Below, piece after piece: positions 36,059 through 44,958 of a DNA stretch of 64,000 bases (positions are counted from its first letter, which is position 1; each line of letters begins with the position of its first letter). Location of the stretch: contig NC_092345.1 in assembly GCF_963676685.1 (NCBI RefSeq), positions 51,085,527-51,149,526 on the forward strand, in the 5' to 3' direction. Under the pieces are notes generated by a model. It ran no database searches, was not told the origin of the DNA, and worked only from the letters and a program-made list of their open reading frames with translations. A program made the position numbers and the translations under genes. This stretch comes from Mytilus edulis (taxonomy: Eukaryota; Mollusca; Bivalvia; Mytilida; Mytilidae).

Positions 36059-36758
36059 CCTTGGTAATCAACGAATAATGCTCAAATAAAAGGCTATATA
36101 AAAAAGACATTGCAAGAAGAAAGAATACAACCAAGTGCAGTTGAATTCAACAATAAAAAAATGTAAATCAAGAGATGACCTGATGCATCACAAATATGAT
36201 GAACAAATGGACCAATCAAAGATTTTAATAGGAAACAATAGGGCCTGGTATTATTATCCGAGTTTTTGAGAGTCAGATACAAAAAAAGTTATATAACCAC
36301 TTTTAATTCATTAGAAAACTTCTTATGATATAAATTAAAATTTAAGATATTAATGTTCAGTTGATATTTCTACAGTTCAGAGATTACTATGATTACAAGT
36401 GAACTGATTTTGACATACATTATGCAATCTGTTAATTAGCCGTATATTTGTTACGTTATAATTAAAGGATTGTCACAGTTAGCACCCTTTATTTCATCTC
36501 TTTTAATATTTTTTGGGCACACAAAATGAAAGAAATTTTATAGCTAACTGAACATAAAAAGGGTCAAGAATATTAAAAAGTGATATGCAAATGAAAACAC
36601 AAAGAAAATTGGTTCTTCATACAGGTATATATTGCAAATAGTAAAATGTTAAAAGACCGGTGAAGTATGACATTTTTATTTCAATAAAAAGCACATGTTT
36701 TCCTGTTTAGTGTTGTACTCTGACCTAATGAAGTCTAACTGAAGGGACGAGTACCAAC

Positions 36759-36862
36759 CTTTCCCAGTCAATGGTAGACAGTGGCGTCCTCTCCGATGGA
36801 CTGTGGTGTACACAGCCCTGACGAAGTAGAACTCCTGTACTGTCATAACCATTTTTGAATCT
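36759..36862 (-). CDS. Exon-like segment of unknown gene
   Basis: A 104-nt segment between an acceptor (CATGACAG) and a donor (GAAAG|GTTGGT) on the minus strand, higher in GC than its surroundings. One frame reads STGVLLRQGCVHHSPSERTP then LSTIDWER without stops. It could be an isolated coding exon, or a 5' exon of the CCDC180-like gene 8 kb downstream: splicing to the acceptor at about 28738 puts stops before the CCDC180 start codon, so in that role it would be untranslated. Confidence 0.3.
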
Positions 36863-36945
36863 CTGTCATGTTGATATTCTCATGTGGATGGGAAATAGTC
36901 GTATACAGAGCATTCTCTGGGTGAGGAGTAAGGGTTAGGGATTGG

Positions 36946-37230
36946 GTCATGTAAGTTTTGGGAAATGTAGGGTTTGGGAAATGTAGGGTTTGGGTCTGTA
37001 AGGGTTTGGGTCTGTAGGGTTTGGGTCTGTAGGGTTTGGGTCTGTAGGGTTTGGGTCAGGTTTGGGTCTGTAAGGGTTTGGGTCTGTAGGGTTTAGGTCA
37101 GGTTTGGGTCTGTAAGGGTTTGGGTCTGTAGGGTTTGGGTCTGTAGGGTTTGGGTCTGTAGGGTTTGGGTCATGTACGGTTTGGGTCATGTAGGGTTTGG
37201 GTCATGTAGGGTTTGGGAAATTTAGGGGTT
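36946..37230. repeat. G-rich 15-bp minisatellite
   Basis: Repeats of GGGTTTGGGTCTGTA with length variants (AGGGTTTGGGTCTGTA; a few GTCATGTA and GTCAGGTTT units). G-runs of three on the plus strand every 5-8 bases could form G-quadruplexes. The minus-strand frames (TDPNP-type peptide) are artefacts. Confidence 0.9.
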
Positions 37231-37870
37231 AGACCTTGTGTGTGAGGGGATAGAGTGTGTGAGAGGAGAGGAGAGTGTGTGAGAGGGGAGTGTGTGAGAG
37301 GGGAGAGTGTGAGAGGAGAGTGTGAGTGTGTGAGTGTGTGAGTGTGAGGGGAGAGTGTGAGTGTGTGAGTGTGAGGGGAGAGTGTGTGAGTGTGAGAGGA
37401 GAGTGAGGAGGAGTATATGAGTGTGAGAGGAGAGTGAGGAGGATTGTATGAGTGTGTGAGTGTGAGAGGAGTGTGTGAGGAGTGTATGTGTGAGTGTGAG
37501 AGCTGTGTGTGTGTGTGTGAGTGTGCGAGGTGAGTGCGAGAGATAGAATGTGTGAGGAGAGATAGGGTGTTTGAGAGTAGAGGAAGAGGAGTGAGTATGT
37601 GAGCACAGGAGCATGTGAGAGGACACAATGTGTGAGCACACAATGTGTGAGCGGAAATAGTGTGTGAGATGAGAGAGTAGACATAGTGTGTGTGAGTGAG
37701 AGGATTGCCTCAGTGTCTGTGTATATTTAGGAGAGAGGAAAGACAGTTTCTGTGTGTGCGCGGGTGGGTGTGAGAGAAAAGAATGAGAACATGAAGGGAT
37801 TTGAGTGGTGACAGAGAGAGTGGTTGTGGAAAGGGAAAGACTGAGGATGTGAGAGAGAGGGGAATGAGAA
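37231..37870. repeat. Strand-biased GA/GT low-complexity tract
   Basis: Plus strand is almost only G, A and T, with GTGTGAG, GAGAGGAGAG and GTGTGTGTGTGTGTG runs. It directly follows the G-rich minisatellite. Three long minus-strand open frames (Ser/His/Thr/Leu-rich) result from composition, not genes. Confidence 0.9.
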
Positions 37871-37999
37871 TTTTATAAAAACCTTTTTTTTTATGATTAG
37901 AAATCAAAATTATTAGAAGAAAAATAGAAATACGATCTAATTTGATATCTTTTTAAAATTGCGTTGAATCACATTCTTTAACAGAGAACCATATGGTGT

Positions 38000-39812
38000 T
38001 TGTTTCATTTGAATTGTTTTGTATAAAACCTGCATTAAATTGTTTCAGATTTATCAATGGATGGTATCAACTATTTTAATTCTCAATGAAATTCGACATT
38101 CAATAACAAGCCCAGGTTGTAATTATAGAAAGTTTTACCTTTTATAACGATGCAGGTGGAAATCTATACTTCTGTTCAAAGCCATATTTTGTAAATAATG
38201 TCATTCTACTGGTTTAAGAAAATTACAATCCATCAGCAGTGACTGGAATCTGATTGTTTGCCATGGTGTTTTCTGGGCTTCTAATAGGTTTGGTTGGATA
38301 CTTGATATAATTTGCTTATGAGCAATTGATCGTCAAAATTAAGAAATATTTTTAAATATTCCGCGAAATGTGACTAAAAACAAGACAGTAAAAAGGAACC
38401 GATTATAAAATTTCGTGTCAAACTCCATATAAATAATCAACATTTAAACTTGTTGTAGTAAAATGAAAATGCATGTTAACCTGTACTATTGTTTACAGCC
38501 TAGTGGGCAACCGCAAATACATTGTGTATTTACATTTAAATATCCAACGGCAAATGTAGTGAGATTTAGAATGAGATATACAAGTAGAATAGTTAAAGAT
38601 GTATTTAACAAAGCCTTGGGAAATATCGATCAATAGATGTAAAATATATACGAGATATATAACTTTTTTCTCCCAGATTTTTTTATCTTTAAGTCAGGAA
38701 CGTCATCAGTTTTCCTTTAGTTAGCTCTTAGCTTATGGTACACTCTCGAGGGTACACCGAACACCTCTTAGGATTTTTTCATTTGCTTTATCGGGAATAT
38801 CAAACCAAAAGCTGTAGCTACCTTAGCTAGCTTTCTGTAGTAGATAGAACATTTTAATCATGCTTTCCATATTATGTGCCGTTTAATATGTCCATGTTCA
38901 AGTTAGCGTTCAATCTGTTGGTAGCTGCGTTGTGCAGGTGTTTTACTGTCTGTTTTATGTTTTATCACATCAAGGTCCAGATAGTGAAAAAGAGTGAAGT
39001 TTGTATGCATATACAACTGTTTTGACTACAACACATATTGTACCTACACCAATTCAGACTGTGAGCAACATGTATTGTTTGTTAGTGTTTGTCTTTGTTT
39101 TAACTTTCTTTCGGAATAGTCACATGTTGGTGGTTTATGGGGGTTAGGTTTATCTAATTTCTGTTATTAAATGATTAGATTATCGAGATTTTGATGAAAT
39201 TCAATATTTGACTATCTCATACGCCAAACAACTTCAGCATGTGTTAGCTAATTTTAGTAAAGCTTGAACGATCACAAAATAAGAATATTACTAATATGAC
39301 GAACAGTCATGTTTGGGGTGATATTTTAAAATGTTTCAATAATTATCATTCAGTTCCATGGACGCCAGTCGTGATTGCTGCAATAATTTTAACCAAGTAT
39401 ACAACTTTCTTACATGTATATCACTCAGAGCTCTCAGTATTTCATGTAGAAAATAGAATGGTAGCACATTTTATTTCATAATATTTGATGTCTTGTAGTT
39501 TTGTAACAGTTCAAAGTGACGTCACATCACACCCCTTAATGGATAATGAAGTTATTTTTTTCTTTAGAACATGACTATATTATAAAGGTATATAAAATAG
39601 GTAATGAAATCGCACAAATAAAACAAAGGTAAAATAAACATACATGATTCACCAGTTGCCGTGGAGCATCTTTTACCTGGGAGAAATATCCATACAGCAA
39701 TAGATTAATTTACCTGTCCAGATATATGTGGTGATATAAATTAATGGCTTTAGGGCATTATCTCTATCAAAGAATTTTTGTTACTTTATTTATTCACCTT
39801 TTGTAACATCAC
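38000..39812. other. Intergenic DNA upstream of first small HSP
   Basis: AT-rich; no repeat family, RNA gene or coding region could be supported. Confidence 0.5.
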
Positions 39813-39854
39813 GAAAAGACAGTTCCAGAAAAGTGTTCATTAGTGTATATAAAA
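39813..39854 (+). promoter_or_regulatory. TATA box and heat-shock-element-like half-sites upstream of small HSP
   Basis: TATATAAAA at 39846-39854 is well placed for transcription to start near 39875-39885, giving a 5' UTR of about 110 nt. Just upstream, AGTTCCAGAA contains an inverted TTC-nn-GAA pair as in heat-shock elements, with further GAA and TTC half-sites nearby at non-ideal spacing. Heat-shock-factor control is expected for this family, but the site is only a partial match. Confidence 0.5.
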
Positions 39855-39992
39855 AGACAGCCCTGACATCACTATACAGTTCGTCTATAGATTCTGGATG
39901 ATAAAGCTGTTTGAATTGGACTTCCTATAAAAACTGTCAGTGTTCTTTTTACAGAAAAGTTGGAATAAATTTTGACGACTCCAACAGTCAAA

Positions 39993-40673
39993 ATGTCAAT
40001 GTTACCTCGATCGGTGCCTATCCGATATGAAAGAGACTTTTGGCCGTCGTCTTATGATCGTCGAATGCCGATTTATCACGACTCTTTCCCCTCATATGAC
40101 TATAGATATTCAACTTCAATGCAACCATCTATGCCTATGACAACATACAGAGATCCGATTCCTTTTGAATATGAGCGACCTTTGCAAGAAACCAGAGTGG
40201 TGCCGAGTAGCAGCGTCGACCATGAAATGAGGAGAATGAACGATGAAATGAAACGCATGTGTGATAGTATGTCTCGAAGTGTAGCAGTCGCTCCATCACA
40301 GCCACCTATCTTGCCAACTGTCGACGATTGGCGACTTACAGAAAATTTTAGGATGGACAATCCTATAACTCAGGAACGTGACGGTTCAAGAAAATTTTAT
40401 CTAGAATTCGATGTTGCGCAATTCAAACCGGAAGAAATTACGGTCAAAACAACCGGAAATCAACTGTCCGTTCATGCTAGACATGAAGATAAAAACGACC
40501 CTAACCGATCAGCTTACCGTGAATTTGCTAGACAATATGTCATACCAAAAGAAGTAAGGCCAGAGTTTTTGACATCAAAATTGAGCGATAGGGGAAAACT
40601 GATCATTGAAGCACCACTACCAGCATTAACAGGAGGCAGAGACAAGCTTATTCCAATTGAACATAGGAAATAA
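39993..40673 (+). CDS. Small heat-shock protein (alpha-crystallin/HSP20 family)
   Basis: A 226-residue protein. The start is the ATG at 39993; the frame is open slightly further upstream but without an earlier ATG. The N-terminal arm (1-130) is rich in Tyr, Pro, Met and Arg. The alpha-crystallin domain covers about 134-209, beginning RKFYLEFDVAQFKPEEITVK and ending with the diagnostic SKLSDRGKLIIEAPLP. The C-terminal tail carries an I-x-I motif (IPI, 220-222), which in this family docks into a groove of a neighbouring subunit. Such proteins form oligomers that hold unfolding proteins in an ATP-independent way. The first eleven or so residues (MSMLPRSVPIRYER) resemble those of the second small heat-shock gene at 52384, with the shared block VP[IV][RK]YER, indicating paralogy. 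A TATA box lies about 140 bp upstream. Confidence 0.95.
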   Translation: MSMLPRSVPIRYERDFWPSSYDRRMPIYHDSFPSYDYRYSTSMQPSMPMTTYRDPIPFEYERPLQETRVVPSSSVDHEMRRMNDEMKRMCDSMSRSVAVAPSQPPILPTVDDWRLTENFRMDNPITQERDGSRKFYLEFDVAQFKPEEITVKTTGNQLSVHARHEDKNDPNRSAYREFARQYVIPKEVRPEFLTSKLSDRGKLIIEAPLPALTGGRDKLIPIEHRK

Positions 40674-41029
40674 CTATAATTGTTAGACTTTTCTGTTAGC
40701 TATAGAAACAGGATTAACAAATTAACAATGATTTCTTGGATTTATATATTGACTACTGTGGATTATAAGTGCCTTAACAGTAAGATATCTACAATGTTGC
40801 TTTTTATATGACAATTAAATGCTTTTATAGAATATATATCAGGCCTTCAAACATAATTATTAAACCATGTTGTAATGTCTCTTTCTATGGTTGTAAAATT
40901 TGTTGTTGTTTATGAACTGTTTTAATGTTGCTGTGAATTACACAATTAAAATATACTTGACTTGCTAAAACTACATGAACTCATACATCTTGTATTATAT
41001 ATTTTTGCTTCTGAACTATTTTCATCCCA

Positions 41030-41290
41030 TGGCGTCCGTGGTTGTCGTCGTCGTCTGTCGTCTGTTAACTTTAAAATGATATTCTCTTCTAAAACTACTA
41101 GGCCAATTGGAACCAAAATTGACGCCTCCGTGTGTGGGAGTTTCTCGCTGCATTGAAGACCTATTGGTGACCTTCTGCTGTTGTCTGTTCTATGGTCGGG
41201 TTGTTGTCCCCCGTACCATTCTCAATTTTATTTATTGATCATTTGGGTATCTCGTTTGAAATTGGGTCCTATGATCCCACCTGCCAACCT
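41030..41290 (-). repeat. Fragments of dispersed repeats downstream of first small HSP
   Basis: TGTCGTCGTCGTCTGTCGTC with GTTAAC reproduces, in reverse, the (GAC)n end of the 16208-18120 element. It is followed by GACCTATTGGTGACCTTCTG and GGTCGGGTTGTTGTC, remembered as a common mussel repeat. Confidence 0.5.
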
Positions 41291-41583
41291 ATATGACCGA
41301 CATGGCTAAAATTGAACATGGTGGTACAATGCAAGTTTTGTTTATTATATTGAAAACCAATACAGATAGAAAATATATGACAACGGCAGGAATATTCAGA
41401 TTACTGTCCAGCTACATCAACTCTTTCAGAGGACTTCTTACACTAACAGTACTATAAAAGATAAAATGGAAAATTTGATAAGCCAAAAACAAACAGCAAT
41501 GCACATTTGCAGATTGACTTCTTATCATGGTTAATGCTTTTAAGGACGATTAGAATAATTGCATGCGTTATTGAAGAAGATCA

Positions 41584-42894
41584 AGTGGCACAATGTTGAG
41601 ATCTTCTGTCGAATCAATCTTTCAACTAGTTAAGGTAGAACATAGGTACATATTTATTTCTTAAGATAGAATTTTCTTATACTTTGCCAAAGTGAAAAAT
41701 CTGATTGATTTTATAGGGAATAACTAAAGCTACACAGATTAAGGAATTGATGTCTGAATGAATCATAAACGTCTATTGCATATTCAGGACGATTACATGA
41801 ACATGTTTCATATTGAATATAAACCCTCCGTTATAAAAGGAATCGACACGCCGAGTGTTCTTTTGACGTGCTAGTTCACAAGGTATTACCCGCAGTAAAG
41901 ATTTGTCACTTTATGAGAACAAACTATTCTGACCCCAAGCTTAAAAGTATTCACTCCTTACTAACATTTAGCGCATGCTTAGCATAGACACACAAAATAA
42001 CATTTTTTTTAGAATTTGGGTTGACCTGGCCGGAGTTCAAACTAACCATCTCCCACACTTAGGCGAGTACGCTACATCGAGACCTGTTTTAAAATATAAA
42101 AAAAAGACACCGAATTACTATTTAAATATGGTTAATCCTATTTTTTTCATAAATTCATACATTTCATCAAAAGTTATTCTCATTTAAATCAGACAGATGT
42201 ACAGGAGATGTACATTCATTATAACCTATGCCATTTTACAATAAGTTCTTTTAAAATGCGTAACGATGTGTGTTCGTTTATTCTGCATTAGCTAGATGTA
42301 TAAAGGTGGGGGGTGAAAAATCACAAAACATGTTTAACCCAGCTGCATATTTGTAATTGTCCCAAGTCAGGAACATCTGTCTATGGTTAGTCTTTAATGT
42401 TTTTAAGCTATGGCCATTATGTTTTGCGGTCTGTGCGTCCGTTCGTTCGTTCGTTCGTTCGTTCGTGCGTCGGTCCCGCTTCAGGTTAAAGTTTTAGGTC
42501 AATATAGTTTTTCATGAAGTTGAAGTCCTTTGACTCCTTTCTCGTAAATATGCGATCACAAAAATAACAAACGACTCCAGTGGTCTGTCCCAAATGTGTG
42601 ATGGTAATTTGCGATTTCATCCTATTTGTTTTTGCTGGAAAAAGATTTACCAAAAGTAATTCAATTCAATGTCGCCTGTTCATTGTATGCACAATCTATC
42701 AAAATCTAGGCAATTTTCAACGACTAATATCTTGCTAAACTAGCACGGTGACCCATACATTTTATTTTATTTTTGAAAAAAAGCATAGTACAATCTTCAC
42801 TTTGGCAAAGTATAAGAAAATTCTATCTTTAGAAATATATATACCTATGTTCTACCTTAACTATTCAACAGAAGATCTCAACATTGTCACAACC
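41584..42894. mobile_element. 1.3-kb segment bounded by about 110-bp inverted repeats
   Basis: The left arm (about 41584-41700: ACAATGTTGAGATCTTCTGT, TTAAGGTAGAACATAGGTA, TTTGCCAAAGTGAA) is matched in reverse complement by 42787-42894. The loop is about 1.09 kb and includes a (TTCG)n microsatellite at about 42439-42466. A short open frame at 42748-42960 is a by-product of the right arm. Confidence 0.65.
42439..42466. repeat. TTCG microsatellite
   Basis: About six to seven GTTC/TTCG units in a repeat-derived stretch. Confidence 0.8.
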
Positions 42895-44141
42895 GATACC
42901 AGAATATCTCAACATGACATACTTTATCAAATATTTAGCTTAAAGAAATTGTATTCGTAAAGAAAAAGAACAAACAGTAATTTTATGTTTATAAGGTTTT
43001 ATAATTACCAATTTACTGATATATATGTTAGCTTTAACGATGATCGCACTGTCATTTTGTCAATAACCGACTGTACTGGCTCCATTTACCTGCTGGAGAA
43101 AAAGTCATTCCGATGTCATTTTAAATCGTATTGGTCCGTGTTATACACGAGACGAACCCTAATTCAATTATCTATGGCATGACATTCTCCTATTTTACAA
43201 AAAAACTCATTGATTTTCAGTAAATTGACGAAAAGTCGACCTACCCTGTGTTTATTTTGGATATTTTGAACCAGAAAAGCTCAACAGGAAGTGCCAGAAT
43301 ACTTTTTTCCGTCTCAACCATTTGGTTTGGTTGAGATTAGATGGTTATAACCAGGCGTGAAATTCCAGCTTATTTCCCTGTATGTTTAGATGTTCTTGTT
43401 CATACTAACAGAGACAATCTTAAAGTGGAAGCTGCTTATATGTGACGCCCCTGTACTATTATTTTCCAAATAAAAAATCGTACAGTGGAATGAATTAATT
43501 TCTATGTGACTCTCCTTGTCTACTTTTTGGCAACTTTCCAAATTGTTCACGGTTTTTTTTACGAGCAAATCTATTACGGAAGAGTTCGTCTATCTACCAA
43601 CATGACCATGTTTGCCATCACACGCAGTGTTTCATTGGCAATCATACCACATCTCCATATTTTATATTATGGAATATTCTTTGTCATTCCATCATTTTTT
43701 TGTCACAGAATTGTTTTCAATGTTTTTTGGCATCCACTTCCTTCCACCCCTTTCTAAATGAGCAGTAATCAAGATAAAAGAAAGTAGTTTATTTATATTT
43801 TCATTGGAACAAAATCATTAAGACTTATTATTTGGCGCTGTTTAAATAAAGAAAATACTCCGAATTGTTCTTTGATTATATATTCTAAGCTGGAAAGATT
43901 TCCATCAAAGGTTCTAGTCCATTCATCCAATCTAGTACAACATCACACCATCCTTACTCGTTAGGAATAGCTGCAAGATATTTAACATGAAATTATATAA
44001 GTGATCAAATTTAAAAGGCCACAAAATAAAACTTGTTATATAAAAAAATAGGAAAAAAAGTAAGAAGCAAGGAATATTTTCAATTGAATCTGCTTTGAAT
44101 TGACAAGCAATTAAAATACAGAAAAAAATACACCCAGGAAA

Positions 44142-44334
44142 CTATACATCTTTATTATTTCTTATGAGTTTTTGCATGTTAAAGAATCCTCGTAACATTT
44201 TTTTGAGGGATCCGTAGATGTCCTGTTGCAAGGCAAAATGTCGGTCCTTATCCACCATAGTGACACCATTGTTTTCCAGTTGCACTCCAAATTTTCCACA
44301 ATTTATCCGTGTCTTACGTCCCATCTTGTTGAAC
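44142..44334 (-). CDS. Possible terminal exon of an unidentified gene
   Basis: A 63-codon open frame ending in TAG, preceded by an AT/pyrimidine-rich stretch ending ATGTAG that could be a 3' splice site. It would need an upstream exon ending in phase 2. The peptide (for example GKFGVQLENNGVTMVDKDRH and LKKMLRGFFNMQKL) has protein-like composition but no family I recognise. The exon just upstream in the same orientation (44959-45647) does not offer a good phase-2 donor, so the two are not joined here. Confidence 0.3.
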
Positions 44335-44640
44335 CTACATATTTTATTAATTTTTAATAATTTCTCACACTGAATATGCACGAACCAATTCCAACTGGAT
44401 GTAAAGTAAACAGCACTGAATCATTATTTTTTTGTTTCTAAAATATGAGTTTGATGATGGATAAGAGTTTTGAAAAGTTAAGAGATAATTTGATCTTTAC
44501 TCTTAACAAGGCAAAAATAAAAAATAAAACAAATATCACAATGCATTGTTAGTAATTTTATGTAAGTGTGTATAAAGAGACAGCTTGACATTTTGTATAG
44601 ACTAAGTTATTAGTCTTTTGTCTCGATCATTTCGTGGACT

Positions 44641-44692
44641 TTTATAGCTGACTATGCGGTATGGGTTATATACCGCATAGTCAGCTATAAAA
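44641..44692. repeat. Near-perfect hairpin, 22-bp arms
   Basis: TTTATAGCTGACTATGCGGT and its exact complement, separated by a short loop. It precedes a dispersed-repeat segment (GCCGTACGGTGACCTATAG, GCAATCATACCACATCTTC), so it is probably part of that repeat rather than a terminator. Confidence 0.7.
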
Positions 44693-44958
44693 GAGCTCAT
44701 TGCTGAAGGCCGTACGGTGACCTATAGTTGTAAACTTCTATGTCATCTGGTGGAGAGTTCTCTAATTGGCAATCATACCACATCTTCTTATTTTTATTTC
44801 TATTGTCATCTGGCATGGCATTTGTGTTGTGTAATGTTGTCGGGTAACTGTCTGAATGATTTGAAATGAACATTTTTTGATAGTATATATAGAAGTCGAC
44901 ATCTGATCTAAAACAATTTAAAAAGTGTCTATACAATGATTTCTTTTTTGCTCGTCAA

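Noticed and set aside
36947-37189. Minus-strand frame encoding repeated TDPNP peptide
   Set aside because: It is a translation of the G-rich minisatellite; the frame stays open only because the unit length is a multiple of three.
36946-37230. Possible interstitial telomere (TAGGGTTT resembles a telomere repeat)
   Set aside because: The unit is GGGTTTGGGTCTGTA, not TTAGGG or TTTAGGG, and mollusc telomeres are TTAGGG.
37170-37684. Three overlapping long minus-strand frames rich in Ser, His, Thr, Leu
   Set aside because: All three frames are open because the tract lacks T/A-rich stop codons on that strand; no start, splice or domain evidence.
39972-39992. Upstream start for the first small HSP
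   Set aside because: The extension has no ATG; the first ATG in frame is 39993.
44697-44936. 79-codon minus-strand frame
   Set aside because: Its C-terminal half is the translated dispersed repeat with GCAATCATACCACATC.
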